A DNA stretch of 33,078 nt from Candidatus Moraniibacteriota bacterium (GTDB lineage Bacteria; Patescibacteriota; Minisyncoccia; Moranbacterales; UBA11712): positions 1 through 33,078 of the forward strand of contig JAQUQQ010000005.1 of assembly GCA_028716005.1 (NCBI GenBank). Reading direction: 5' to 3'. Made by a program: the position numbers and the translations under genes. Below are positions 21,016-30,154 of this stretch, piece after piece (positions within the stretch are counted from its first letter, which is position 1; every line of letters starts with the position of its first letter). Below the pieces are notes generated by a model. It saw nothing but the letters and a program-made list of their open reading frames with translations. It had not been told where the DNA came from and searched no databases.

Positions 21016-21927
21016 ATGCGCAACGAATTTTGCAAAACAATCGAAAATATAGCCGTTGAAAACGAAAAAGTTGTTTTTATGACCGGGGATCTCGGTTTTA
21101 TGGCTCTTGAGGGAATTCAGAAAGCCATCGGGGACAGATTCATCAATGCGGGCGTAAGCGAACAAAATATGCTGACCATGGCCGCCAGTATCGCGTCAGA
21201 GGGCTTTACTGTTCTGTGTTATAGTATCGCCCCTTTCGTCGTTTTCAGACCCGCGGAACAAATTCGCCTCGATGTTTGCCTCCATGACATGGATGTAAAA
21301 ATAATCGGCAATGGCGGCGGCTATGGATATGGAATCATGGGAGGCACTCATCACGCCATTGAAGACATCGCCGTTCTTTCATCTTTTCAAAACATGAAAT
21401 GCTATATCCCCTTCTGCGCCGAAGAAGTGAGGGAAATAACGACAAAAATGATGAATCACCGGGGGCCTGCCTATATAAGGCTCGAGAAAGGAGCAAAACC
21501 GGAAAACCTTGAGCTTTCGAAATATAAGCCTGTTCGAAAAATAATGGATGGGGAAAAAATTACAATCGTATCTTTGGGCACCACAACTCTCAACGCGCTG
21601 GAAGCGCTGAAATCTTTTGACAATCGAGTGGCTGACTTGTTCGTAGTCTCCGAGATGCCCATGTCTGAACTGTCCCCTGAGTTGGCAAAAAGCATAAAAA
21701 AGACAGGCAAACTGATCGTTCTCGAAGAACACGTCAGCCGAGGCGGACTCGCTGAAAACTTGTCGCTTCTATTGATTGAAAATAAAATTTTCCCCGGAAA
21801 TTTTTCCCATCACTTCGCAACCGGATACCCGGACGGACTTTATGGAGACCAGAAATATCATCAAAAACTGAACGGGCTCGATCCGGATTCCATCACCCAT
21901 AATATAAAAAAATTTCTAAATGAATAA
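21016..21927 (+). CDS. Transketolase, C-terminal (Pyr plus C-domain) subunit
   Basis: A 303-residue protein with the pyrimidine-binding and C-terminal transketolase domains. FMTGDLGF opens the domain, NAGVSEQNMLTMAASIASEG carries the conserved Glu (Glu49) that activates thiamine diphosphate, and GGGYGYGIMGGTHHAIEDIAVL holds substrate-site residues. The C-terminal domain has LIVLEEHVSRGGLAENL. Length is right for this subunit and no key motif is missing. It starts 4 bp after the N subunit and its last 8 bp overlap the epimerase-GT2 gene, so it is firmly part of the glycan operon. Confidence 0.9.
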   Translation: MRNEFCKTIENIAVENEKVVFMTGDLGFMALEGIQKAIGDRFINAGVSEQNMLTMAASIASEGFTVLCYSIAPFVVFRPAEQIRLDVCLHDMDVKIIGNGGGYGYGIMGGTHHAIEDIAVLSSFQNMKCYIPFCAEEVREITTKMMNHRGPAYIRLEKGAKPENLELSKYKPVRKIMDGEKITIVSLGTTTLNALEALKSFDNRVADLFVVSEMPMSELSPELAKSIKKTGKLIVLEEHVSRGGLAENLSLLLIENKIFPGNFSHHFATGYPDGLYGDQKYHQKLNGLDPDSITHNIKKFLNE

Positions 21928-23929
21928 GGACGCTTTATATTCCCACAATTGGAATGAAAAAGAAATCGAGGAAGCCAAAAAACTTATCGGGCCAATTTTG
22001 ATTGTGGGAGCTTCGGGCTTTATCGGGTCAAAATTTTTTTTCAATCTTTCCCGATACAGAGATGATGTCTATGCCTGTTCAAGAAACGCCAAACAAAGCT
22101 GGAGGTTGAGCGCCGCCGAATCATCGCGCCTTATCAATCTTGATATATTGAACTTTGACAGTTTGAAAAATGCGATTGGCCGATTGAAACCGCAAACTAT
22201 TTTCAACTTATCCGCCTATGGAGCGTATTCCAGGCAGACTGACACGGAAAAAATTCACCAAACAAATTATATCGGAACTCTCAACCTAATCCGCGCTTTG
22301 ATGGAAACCGGATGCAGCGCCTTTGTTCAGGCAGGGACATCTTCCGAATATGGATTGAATTGCGCTGGGCCGGATGAAAATGACACCTTGTCTCCCAACA
22401 GCGACTATGCCGTTTCCAAAGTCGGAGCTTCGTATTTGGTAAAATACTACGGAACAATTTTGAATTTTCCTTGTGTCAATTTGAGGCTTTATTCCGTCTA
22501 TGGCCCTTGGGAAGAAAGAGACCGGTTGATTCCCACTCTCATATCGAACGGCCTACAGGGCAAATATCCAAATTTAGTAAACAAGGATATCTCCAGAGAT
22601 TTTGTATATGTTGACGATTGCTTGAACGCGTTTGTGAAAGCAGCTCTAAACGCGTGTAAAACAAATCCGGGAATTTCCCTGAATATCGCTTCAGGGATAA
22701 AAACGACTCTCGAAAACGTCGCGAAAACGGCTCAAAAAATATTCGGCATCCAGAACGAACCGGTTTTCGGATCCATGGCAAACCGAAAATGGGATTTGGT
22801 GGATTGGTATGGAAATCCCGACTTTGCTGAAAAAATAATGGGATGGAAATACAAAACAAGTTTTGAAGAGGGATTGAGATCAAATGTCGAATGGGAAAAG
22901 GTCGCCGCCGAGAAACTGAAACATGTCTACATTCCCTCAAAGAACAAGATGGTTTCGGCGATTGTTGCCTGCTACAAAGATAATCTTTCCATTCCCATAC
23001 TTCACAAACGACTGACTGAAGCATTCACAAAAACCGGTTATGATTATGAAATTATATTTGTGAATGACGCAAGTCCCAATAACGACGAAGAAGTCATTGC
23101 AAATTTGTGCGCTGGAGACAGTCATGTTATCGGAATTTCGCATTCAAGGAATTTCGGGTCCCAATCGGCTTTTTTGAGCGGAATGGAAATATCTTCCGGG
23201 GACGCGGTTGTTTTCATGGATGGCGACGGACAGGACCCTCCGGAAATTATTCCCAAATTTATCAAAAAATGGGAAGAAGGATATGATATTGTTTATGGGA
23301 AAAGAGTCAAAAGAGAGGCTCCGTTTTATATGCAAATATTCTATAAACTATTTTATAGAATTTTCAAAAAATTATCTGATATAAAAATACCTGTTGATGC
23401 CGGTGACTTTTCTCTCGTCGACAGAAAAGCGTCAGAATACTTGATGAAATTTACCGAAAAAGACGTTTTTCTGCGGGGTCTCCGCGCCTGGGTTGGATTC
23501 AAGCAGACGGGAGTTTCATACTTGCGGCCCGAACGCTTGTTTGGAAAAAGCACCAATAATTTCTGGAAAAATATCTGGTGGGCGAAAAAAGGTATTTTTT
23601 CTTTCAGTACAAAACCGCTGCAATATATTCAATCAATCGGAGTTTTCGTTTTTTTGGTGACGGTGGGATTGGGCGTATTTTATTTGGTTGATTATTTCCT
23701 TCATCCCCCGACGGACGCGCGCGGCATTACGACAATAATTCTTCTTGTTCTTGGCATAGGCAGTATTCAGCTCATTTCGACGAGTATACTAGGAGACTAT
23801 ATTGGAAAAATTACCGAGGAAGTGAAAAGCAGGCCCAGATTTATTCGAAATAAAATTCTTTATAATGGCAAAATTTATTCGAGTTCTGAAGATATTTCAA
23901 AGCTAATCAATGAAATAAAAAGTATTTAA
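21920..23929 (+). CDS. Epimerase-GT2 fusion protein with membrane anchor
   Basis: A 669-residue fusion. Residues ~28-335 are an extended SDR: ILIVGASGFIGSKF, TSSEYG, SDYAVSK (YxxxK) and LYSVYGPWEERDRLIPTLI, closest in style to CDP/dTDP-sugar epimerase-dehydratases. Residues ~344-565 are a GT2: VSAIVACYKDNLSIPIL, IIFVNDASPNNDEE, RNFGSQSAFLSGM, MDGDGQDPPE (DxD) and DAGDFSLVDRK. Two membrane helices follow (~573-630), as in GtrB/ArnC polyprenyl-phosphate glycosyltransferases. Both halves look complete and in one frame. The fusion could remodel a nucleotide sugar and load it onto the lipid carrier. GtrA at 24660 is the natural flippase partner of a GtrB-like half. The ATG overlaps the transketolase gene by 8 bp. 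Confidence 0.87.
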   Translation: MNKDALYSHNWNEKEIEEAKKLIGPILIVGASGFIGSKFFFNLSRYRDDVYACSRNAKQSWRLSAAESSRLINLDILNFDSLKNAIGRLKPQTIFNLSAYGAYSRQTDTEKIHQTNYIGTLNLIRALMETGCSAFVQAGTSSEYGLNCAGPDENDTLSPNSDYAVSKVGASYLVKYYGTILNFPCVNLRLYSVYGPWEERDRLIPTLISNGLQGKYPNLVNKDISRDFVYVDDCLNAFVKAALNACKTNPGISLNIASGIKTTLENVAKTAQKIFGIQNEPVFGSMANRKWDLVDWYGNPDFAEKIMGWKYKTSFEEGLRSNVEWEKVAAEKLKHVYIPSKNKMVSAIVACYKDNLSIPILHKRLTEAFTKTGYDYEIIFVNDASPNNDEEVIANLCAGDSHVIGISHSRNFGSQSAFLSGMEISSGDAVVFMDGDGQDPPEIIPKFIKKWEEGYDIVYGKRVKREAPFYMQIFYKLFYRIFKKLSDIKIPVDAGDFSLVDRKASEYLMKFTEKDVFLRGLRAWVGFKQTGVSYLRPERLFGKSTNNFWKNIWWAKKGIFSFSTKPLQYIQSIGVFVFLVTVGLGVFYLVDYFLHPPTDARGITTIILLVLGIGSIQLISTSILGDYIGKITEEVKSRPRFIRNKILYNGKIYSSSEDISKLINEIKSI

Positions 23930-23932
23930 AAT

Positions 23933-24655
23933 ATGGCAAGCATAAAGGATGACAGGGGCTTCAATCAGGGATTCAGGCCGTCAAAGGCGCTTGATATCAG
24001 AACGGAGCGAAGATGCGATTATATGATCAGCAAGATGAATTGTTCGGAGAACACAAGTATTCTCGAAATCGGATGCGGCACCGGGGAAATTTCATTTTTG
24101 CTCGCAAAAAAAAATGCTGCAGAGGTTACTGGAACTGATTTATGCACTCCCTTTATCAACGAGGCTCAAAATAGGTATAATTTGGAAAACTTAAAATATA
24201 AACAGCTTGATTTCAACAATCCTGAAAGCATAGATCGCGTATTGGGAAAAGATAAATTTGATTATATCGTAGGAAACGGCATTCTTCATCACCTTTATTA
24301 TCAAATTGACGATGCCCTAAGAAATATCCACTCTCTCCTGAAAGACAACGGAAAATTGATATTTCTCGAACCAAATATCCTGAACCCATATTGTTTTTTG
24401 ATTTTTAGATTTAGTCTCTTTAGAAAGATGGCAAAGTTAGAACCAGGCGAAATGGCTTTCATGAAAAAATTTATCGAAAAAAAATTGACCAGGGCTGGAT
24501 TCAAAGATATTGAGGTTGAATATAGGGATTTCCTGCTTCCAGGAACTCCGAATCTATTTATAAAACCTTTAATCAGCTTGGGAAATATAATTGAAAAAAT
24601 TCCCGCGATAAAAAAAATTTCTCAATCAATTTTCATTACTGCGATAAAAAAATAA
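23933..24655 (+). CDS. SAM-dependent class I methyltransferase
   Basis: A 240-residue methyltransferase. Motif I is ILEIGCGTGEISFLL (~43), followed by VTGTDLCTPFI (motif II acidic residue), FDYIVGNGILHHLYYQIDDALRNIHSLLKDNGKLIFLEPN (motifs III-V). This is the Methyltransf_11/25-type pattern used for small-molecule and sugar O- or N-methylation. The C-terminal part is hydrophobic and basic (FRFSLFRKMAKL...IKPLISLGNIIEK), suggesting membrane association and perhaps a lipid-linked substrate. It sits 3 bp after the epimerase-GT2 gene. Substrate unknown. Confidence 0.82.
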   Translation: MASIKDDRGFNQGFRPSKALDIRTERRCDYMISKMNCSENTSILEIGCGTGEISFLLAKKNAAEVTGTDLCTPFINEAQNRYNLENLKYKQLDFNNPESIDRVLGKDKFDYIVGNGILHHLYYQIDDALRNIHSLLKDNGKLIFLEPNILNPYCFLIFRFSLFRKMAKLEPGEMAFMKKFIEKKLTRAGFKDIEVEYRDFLLPGTPNLFIKPLISLGNIIEKIPAIKKISQSIFITAIKK

Positions 24656-24659
24656 TAAA

Positions 24660-25103
24660 ATGTCTTATTTTTTGAAAAAAATATATTTTTCCATATTCGA
24701 ATCAAACAAGTTTAGCGAAAAATTCCGTTATCTTTTTGTCGGCGGCTCTTGCGCTGTAGCTGATCTTTTCACTTTATTCATTCTTGTCAATATTTTTCAC
24801 ATTTGGTATTTGACCGCTTCGATAATCTCTTTTATTGTATTAGGAATTGCCGGATATGCCGGACAAAAATATTTTACCTTTAGAGATTATTCCAAAAGAC
24901 ACGGTATACAATTGACTATATTTTTTTTGATAATCGGAACAGGACTTTTGCTTAATTCTCTATCAATGCTTTTCTTTGTAAGTTTTTTAGGTTTCTGGTA
25001 TCTTTGGGGAAGCGTAATCACGAAATTCATTATGCTTGTTTGGAATTTTACAGCCAACAAATATCTAACTTTCAACAGTAAATTTCATGGAAATGCTGAA
25101 TAA
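24660..25103 (+). CDS. GtrA-like membrane protein (putative lipid-linked sugar flippase)
   Basis: A 147-residue protein with four hydrophobic helices. KFRYLFVGGSCAVADLFTLFILV is the typical GtrA N-terminal helix (F-x-x-V-G), followed by SFIVLGIAGYAGQKYFTFRD, a third helix from TIFFLIIGTGLLLNSL, and a last helix ending in WNFTANKYLTF. GtrA family members are thought to flip undecaprenyl-phosphate sugars made by GtrB-type GT2 enzymes; the fused GT2 at 21920 is the likely partner. The downstream gene starts 17 bp before its stop. Confidence 0.9.
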   Translation: MSYFLKKIYFSIFESNKFSEKFRYLFVGGSCAVADLFTLFILVNIFHIWYLTASIISFIVLGIAGYAGQKYFTFRDYSKRHGIQLTIFFLIIGTGLLLNSLSMLFFVSFLGFWYLWGSVITKFIMLVWNFTANKYLTFNSKFHGNAE

Positions 25104-27147
25104 GATAAATTATTTATTCAAAAAAAGCAACGATGAAAAGTATAAATTCTTGGGATTGCCTTTGTTTTTTTGGCTAATCGTTCTGTTTTTTTCTTTGTTT
25201 AAGCTGTTCTTGCTGAGCGGTCAACAAATGTACGCTATGAGCCATGCGGCGCACGACGACAGATATTTCATCGATATGGCGAACAATATATTGAAGCTGA
25301 ATTGGCTCGGGGAATACAATAGCATGACTCTTATCAAGGGACCGGGATACCCCCTATTTATTGCGCTGAATTTTATCCTGGGAATTCCTCTTCTTTTTTC
25401 TCAAAATCTGCTTTATATTTTTGCCTGCGTCACTTTGGTCCTTGCCCTGAAGCCCCTTTTCGAGAAGAAATATTATCTGCTCTCGGCCATTTTTTTGGCG
25501 GTCCTTTTCAACCCGACTTCATTTTCAAGTGAAGTTGCCACGAGAGCTTTCCGTGAAGGTATATATGCCACTCTATCCTTGTTTATCGTCGCTTTTTCCA
25601 TCGGAATTTTGACTCACAGAAACAAGCCTGCCAAAAACATTCTTCTTTGGACTGCCGGCTTAAGCGCATTCCTTTCTTTTTTTTGGATTACAAGAGAGGA
25701 AGGAATCTGGATAATGCCCTTCTTGGTCGTCATATCACTGTTCAATGCCTTTAAGTTATGGAAAGAAAAAAGCGGCCGATGGAAATTGAAGATAAAACTA
25801 CTGGCCGTTCCATTCGCAATATTGTATATTTCCGTAATCTCGATATCTGCCATAAATTATTTTAAATACGGTCTTTTTGATGTCGTTGAGTTCAAGAATT
25901 CGGCGTTTCTGGAAGCCTATGGGTCCCTGACAAGAGTAAAAGACGAGAAATGGATGCAATATGTTCCGGTTTCAAAAGAAAAACGGATGAAAATATACAA
26001 GGTCAGCCCGGCATTCAAAAAACTTGAGCCCTTGCTCGAAGGAGATATGGGACGGGGATGGGCCCAGCATGCCCAAGATTCAGTGAAACAAAAAGCTCCT
26101 GGTGAAATACACGGTGGATGGTTTATGTGGGCTTTTCGCGATGCCGTGGCATCGTCCGGCTATTACACAAACAGCAAGGACACAATGGATTATTACAAGC
26201 AGTTATCCTCGGAAATAGACGCTGCCTGCGAAAGAAAAGAATTGGATTGCTTCAAAAAAAGAAAATCGATGACAACGCCTTTTTACAAAGAGCAAATCGA
26301 CCCAATCATCAAATCTTTTGTTCAGGCGACTGATTATCTAATCCGGTTCGGAGGATCAGATGTGCGTTTGACCTCCAGCAGCGTCGGAGACAAAGAATCT
26401 CTTGATTTTTATAGTGAAATTACCCGGGAGCCGACTTATGTCAAAAATGAGAATGAAAATCAGATTGAAATTAGAGGTTGGGCTTTTAGCCCGAAGGGAG
26501 CAGTTTCAATTTCAGTTGTCGACAGGAACGAATTGATTCAAAAATACAGCATCGAAACAACTGCCAGCCCGGACGTTTTTAATTCTTTTTCCGCGCAGGG
26601 AAACAATTTTGAAAACGCGAAACAATCAAGATTTTCCATTTTAACTTCTTGCGTGAAGGATTGTTTTTTTGTAATCTCAGGCCCAGATAACACAATGAAT
26701 AAAATTCCCCTGGATGGAAGCACTTTTTCAATAAACAAAGATAATATAATTTTCGGAAATATCGAGGGGATTACGACGAAACAAAATGCCGCTAAGGCAG
26801 TCGACAGCAGTCTTCGGAAATTGGATGCCCGCAAAATAACGATGCTGAATGATATTGGAAAGCCATACAGATTTTTGATGCTTTTTTTGTCGATAATCTC
26901 ACTATTAATTTTCGTCGGCACCACTTTTTCCCGGAACAAAGAGAAAAATGTTGTATATTTTATAAATTTGTTTCTCTTGCTTTTGATCGGAACCCGGCTG
27001 GCTTTGATCGCCATCATTGACGCGACTTCGTTCCTTGTGATAACCAATTATTACTTGAGCTCACTGCACGCGTTGTTGATTCTCTTTGTGATGCTAAACT
27101 TCTTTTCTTTGTTGCCATTGACTTCTGGAGACAAGCAAAGAAAATAA
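25087..27147 (+). CDS. Large polytopic membrane protein, probable GT-C-like glycosyltransferase with an outer domain
   Basis: A 686-residue protein that I recognise only in outline. About nine hydrophobic helices fall between residues ~20 and 260. The first loop SHAAHDDRYFIDMANNILKLNWLGEYNSMTLIKGPGYPLFI resembles GT-C catalytic loops (HDDRYF followed by KGPGYP). A soluble stretch of ~300 residues (~265-580) contains IEIRGWAFSP, a GWAF-type beta-sandwich motif seen in some surface-glycan proteins. Three more helices close the chain (~590-680). It is the last gene of the long plus-strand operon, overlapping gtrA by 17 bp. ATG 25093 is a possible second start. A ligase or transferase for GtrA-flipped sugar is a reasonable guess, not shown. 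Confidence 0.6.
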   Translation: MEMLNKINYLFKKSNDEKYKFLGLPLFFWLIVLFFSLFKLFLLSGQQMYAMSHAAHDDRYFIDMANNILKLNWLGEYNSMTLIKGPGYPLFIALNFILGIPLLFSQNLLYIFACVTLVLALKPLFEKKYYLLSAIFLAVLFNPTSFSSEVATRAFREGIYATLSLFIVAFSIGILTHRNKPAKNILLWTAGLSAFLSFFWITREEGIWIMPFLVVISLFNAFKLWKEKSGRWKLKIKLLAVPFAILYISVISISAINYFKYGLFDVVEFKNSAFLEAYGSLTRVKDEKWMQYVPVSKEKRMKIYKVSPAFKKLEPLLEGDMGRGWAQHAQDSVKQKAPGEIHGGWFMWAFRDAVASSGYYTNSKDTMDYYKQLSSEIDAACERKELDCFKKRKSMTTPFYKEQIDPIIKSFVQATDYLIRFGGSDVRLTSSSVGDKESLDFYSEITREPTYVKNENENQIEIRGWAFSPKGAVSISVVDRNELIQKYSIETTASPDVFNSFSAQGNNFENAKQSRFSILTSCVKDCFFVISGPDNTMNKIPLDGSTFSINKDNIIFGNIEGITTKQNAAKAVDSSLRKLDARKITMLNDIGKPYRFLMLFLSIISLLIFVGTTFSRNKEKNVVYFINLFLLLLIGTRLALIAIIDATSFLVITNYYLSSLHALLILFVMLNFFSLLPLTSGDKQRK

Positions 27148-27169
27148 AAAAATCCCGGCCGGCTCCGGG
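27145..27169 (-). terminator. Rho-independent terminator of the minus-strand operon
   Basis: Read on the minus strand, cccgg-agccgg-ccggg is followed by attttttta. It lies between the convergent genes ending at 27147 and 27195. The T tract is on the minus strand only; for plus-strand transcripts the stem has no clear T run behind it. Confidence 0.75.
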
Positions 27170-27194
27170 CTATGTTTGGTTTTCGCTGAAATTA

Positions 27195-28139
27195 TCAATT
27201 TTTCATGATTTTCATCCAAGTTTTTCCGATCCCCTTTTCCCTCGGGATATTCAAAGAATAATTTGTCTCTTTTCTGATTCTGCTTGTATCCAAAACGACT
27301 CTCCTCACATCAATGCTCCTCGCGGGCATTTTTTTGACTTTGATTTTCTTTCCGGTGACTTTTTGGATTGTTTTGACAATCTGATTTATGGTCGTCCCTT
27401 TTCCGCTTCCGATATTATAGATTCGAAATTTGTTGTTTTTTTTGAAAACAATTTTTTTTGTATTTTCAATCAGGTCGTCTATATAGATATAGTCTCTCAT
27501 GTTTTCCCCGTCGCCGAAAACCGTGATTGGTCTGCCCTGTTTCACGAGATTCAAAAATATCGGGACTATCCCCTGGCTTCCCACCGCGTTCTGGCCTGGC
27601 CCGTAGGGATTGGAAAAGCGGAGAACAAGGTAATCGAGTCCGCGATTCATCCGAAAATACTCAAGATATTTTTCGATTGCGAGCTTTGAAATGGCATAGG
27701 GAGAAATTGGATTCTGCGGATCATCTTCGCCGAGCGTTTTTTTGCTCTGATTGCCGTATATTGCTCCTCCGGAAGAAGGAAATATAACCTTTTTCACTTT
27801 GGCTTTCGCGCATTCCTCGAGCAAAACGATCGTGCCCCGGATGTTCGTGTCCACGTCAATCAGAGGATCATTCATCGAAGAGCCGGGCGTCGTGAGGGAA
27901 ACAAAATGAAAAACAAAATCGATTCCCTTGAGAGCTTTTCTGAGATCTTCCCGATTCAAAAAATTTCCCTGGAACATTTCCAGTTTTTTTTCGTAACCCG
28001 CCAAATTTCGGCTGATGCCGTCCTTGAAAAGATCGAACGCCCGGATCTCGTATTTTTTGTCCGCGAGCAACGACTTGGCAAGATTGCTCCCCAAAAATCC
28101 GTCCGCTCCGAGAATGAGTATTTTTATCTTTCTTCTCAT
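27195..28139 (-). CDS. NAD-dependent nucleotide-sugar epimerase (GalE-like extended SDR)
   Basis: A 314-residue extended SDR. The cofactor site is ILGADGFLGSN (9-19), the Ser/Thr block PSSGGAIYGN (~120), the catalytic pair SPYAISK, with RFSNPYGPGQN and GDGENMRDYIYIDD. It is close in style to UDP-glucose/UDP-GlcNAc 4-epimerases. It is last in the minus-strand operon, 6 bp after the GT2 gene, and likely provides the donor for that operon's glycosyltransferases. Exact substrate not determinable. It is the fifth extended-SDR epimerase module of the window. Confidence 0.83.
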   Translation of the reverse strand: MRRKIKILILGADGFLGSNLAKSLLADKKYEIRAFDLFKDGISRNLAGYEKKLEMFQGNFLNREDLRKALKGIDFVFHFVSLTTPGSSMNDPLIDVDTNIRGTIVLLEECAKAKVKKVIFPSSGGAIYGNQSKKTLGEDDPQNPISPYAISKLAIEKYLEYFRMNRGLDYLVLRFSNPYGPGQNAVGSQGIVPIFLNLVKQGRPITVFGDGENMRDYIYIDDLIENTKKIVFKKNNKFRIYNIGSGKGTTINQIVKTIQKVTGKKIKVKKMPARSIDVRRVVLDTSRIRKETNYSLNIPREKGIGKTWMKIMKN

Positions 28140-28145
28140 AGAATT

Positions 28146-29060
28146 CTAATCTTTAGTCCCTTTGTATTGGCCCAGTTGCTCCGCGAAATGAATCAACGGG
28201 CTATACAAGATAGCGACTAATATATTGAAAAAGCTTGGATTATATTTTTTCATTTCACGCCAGTCTCTTCTCACGAGCATCGCGACATTCTGAAAAACAT
28301 TTTTCAACGCCGGGACATTTTTGATTCCGAGATGTTTTTTGTGATACTCCGAATCAACCAGATTTCTTTTGAATGTTTTCAAGATTTTGTAATCATGGGA
28401 GTGACGAACGACTGCTTCCGGTTCGAAAATAATCTTTTTCCCATCAGCCAGCGCATATTTGGCAAACTCAACGTCTTCGGCGAAATTTATCGCGGGAAGC
28501 GGATTTCTCAAGATATAATCTTTCCGCACGGCCGAGGACACATCGTTGAAAAAATAGTAATCGCGCCTTTTTTCCGGAAAACTCAATTTTTCAAAATCGT
28601 CTTTGTTTTTTATCTGCGCTTCTATTCTTTCTTTTCGTCCCGACAAATCATTGTTCACTTCAATTTTCTTGAGGATATGGGCGTCTTTTCGCGGAATCAC
28701 CCGCGAGCAGACCCCGACGACTTCCGGATCTTCGAAATTTTTTATCACGCGACCAAGCCAGCTTTCGTCCGTCGGGGTCGCGTCTTGCGTCAAAAAAACC
28801 ACGAATTCTCCTTTGGCCATTTCCGCCCCTTTTTGCCTTGTTCCTCCGTGGCTGAACTGGGAATTTGGAATCTGGCTGAATCTGATGTCGGATTGTTTTT
28901 CCAAAAATTCTACCGTCCCGTCAGTCGAACCGGTGTCAATCGCGACAATTTCAAACGGAAAACCAACCTTTTGCTTCCTCACCGCGTTCAAAGTTTCTTC
29001 AAAATGATCACTGATGCCGTTCAGAAGCGGAAAAAATATTGTTGCGCTGATTTTATCCAT
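28146..29060 (-). CDS. GT2 glycosyltransferase (rhamnosyltransferase-like)
   Basis: A 304-residue GT2. SATIFFPLLNG opens the GT-A fold, then IVAIDTGSTDGTVEFL, FSHGGTRQKGAEMAKGEFVVFLTQDATPTD (the TQDA metal site) and NDVSSAVRKDYILRNPLP. FAEDVEFAKYALADGKKIIFEPEAVVRHSH carries the catalytic ED pair. HGGTRQKG...TQDA is typical of bacterial rhamnosyltransferases (WbbL/RfbF group). C-terminal amphipathic residues suggest membrane contact. Its start overlaps the GT4 gene end by 8 bp. Sugar assignment is by similarity only; no dTDP-rhamnose genes are in the window. Confidence 0.83.
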   Translation of the reverse strand: MDKISATIFFPLLNGISDHFEETLNAVRKQKVGFPFEIVAIDTGSTDGTVEFLEKQSDIRFSQIPNSQFSHGGTRQKGAEMAKGEFVVFLTQDATPTDESWLGRVIKNFEDPEVVGVCSRVIPRKDAHILKKIEVNNDLSGRKERIEAQIKNKDDFEKLSFPEKRRDYYFFNDVSSAVRKDYILRNPLPAINFAEDVEFAKYALADGKKIIFEPEAVVRHSHDYKILKTFKRNLVDSEYHKKHLGIKNVPALKNVFQNVAMLVRRDWREMKKYNPSFFNILVAILYSPLIHFAEQLGQYKGTKD

Positions 29061-30153
29061 TTGAAATTTCCGAAATCAATTTATCATATTTTCCTATCAT
29101 TTCGTCGAACCGAAACTTTTTTTCAATTTTTTTTCTGGCATTTTTTCCCAGTTTCAGAGCTTCGTCTTTATTCTTAAGCAGATGCATGATTTTTTCTTCA
29201 AGCGCTTTCGTGTCCCCCGCCATGACGAGCAGTCCGTCCTTGCCGTCGTCAATTTGTTCGGGAATTCCATATACGTCGGTTGAGATTATCGGCAGACTGA
29301 AAGCCATCGCTTCGAGAATGCTCAGGGGAAAAGCCTCAATGTATGAATTGCAGACGAATATGTCGCTGATAAGATAATAATCGAACACATTCTTTGTTTC
29401 GTTGACTATGACAATCTGATCGCGGAAGCCGCTAAGATTGATGGTTTTCCGGATTGTTTTTTCAATTTCGTATCCGCGTCCGCCGCCGACTAAAACAAAT
29501 TTTATATTTTTATTTCCCTTTTTTTTCAAAACTTCAATGGCGGCTTGGACAAGCTCCAACAGCCCTTTTCGCAGACAAATTGTTCCGACGGCCGCTATCA
29601 ACAAATCGCTCTCCCCAAAACCGTGTTTTCTTTTGATTGCCTCTTTTTTGTTTTTTTGGATGAATTTATCAATAACTTTCCAGTCGCCAACCGTGTTGAT
29701 TATTTCGAAATTTTTGGAAATATTCAGGTCTTCATAAATTTCTCTTGTGGCGAGCGAAGAAAATACGACCCGGCCGACTTCGCTGAAAAGAGCCGCGTCA
29801 AGATCCACAAAGGCTTGAAAATATACTTCTCGTTCGCTTTCATGAAGAGCCCAGGCAATTTTTTTTCTTGTTTCTTGGCCAACTTTCTGGATGAATTTAT
29901 ATCCGGCAATTGTGTTCACGATTATCGCGTCATAATCTTTTTCCTTTCTTTCGAAATCAGTCTTCCCTGATTTGAAGTCAAAAATGGTCGGCTTCAGATT
30001 TTCTCGTGAAAACAATTCCTTGAGCGGTCCGTTGGAGGGAGAAAGGACTTCAATTTCATGCCCGATTTTTTTCAGGCCCTTCGCCAAATTGAAAAGAAAA
30101 AGCGGTGCGCCTTCAAGATTCAAATTGTGGGTGACCAACAATATTTTTGCCAT
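29053..30153 (-). CDS. GT4 family glycosyltransferase
   Basis: A 366-residue GT-B enzyme. The N-terminal domain begins ILLVTHNLNLEGAPLFLFNLAKGLKKIGHEIEVLSPSNG, with the GAP/GG loop near the acceptor site. The C-terminal donor domain has IAAVGTICLRKGLLELVQAA, KFVLVGGGRG and the EX7E motif in EAFPLSILEAMAFSLPIISTDVYGIPEQI (~271). It is a retaining cytoplasmic transferase using a nucleotide sugar. It starts 1 bp after the stop of the giant protein and overlaps the GT2 by 8 bp, so these genes are coupled. Confidence 0.9.
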   Translation of the reverse strand: MAKILLVTHNLNLEGAPLFLFNLAKGLKKIGHEIEVLSPSNGPLKELFSRENLKPTIFDFKSGKTDFERKEKDYDAIIVNTIAGYKFIQKVGQETRKKIAWALHESEREVYFQAFVDLDAALFSEVGRVVFSSLATREIYEDLNISKNFEIINTVGDWKVIDKFIQKNKKEAIKRKHGFGESDLLIAAVGTICLRKGLLELVQAAIEVLKKKGNKNIKFVLVGGGRGYEIEKTIRKTINLSGFRDQIVIVNETKNVFDYYLISDIFVCNSYIEAFPLSILEAMAFSLPIISTDVYGIPEQIDDGKDGLLVMAGDTKALEEKIMHLLKNKDEALKLGKNARKKIEKKFRFDEMIGKYDKLISEISNG

Positions 30154-30154
30154 A

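Noticed and set aside
28332-29177. 281-residue plus-strand ORF
   Set aside because: Antisense to the GT2 at 28146 and the end of the GT4; Phe/Arg-rich with no domain.
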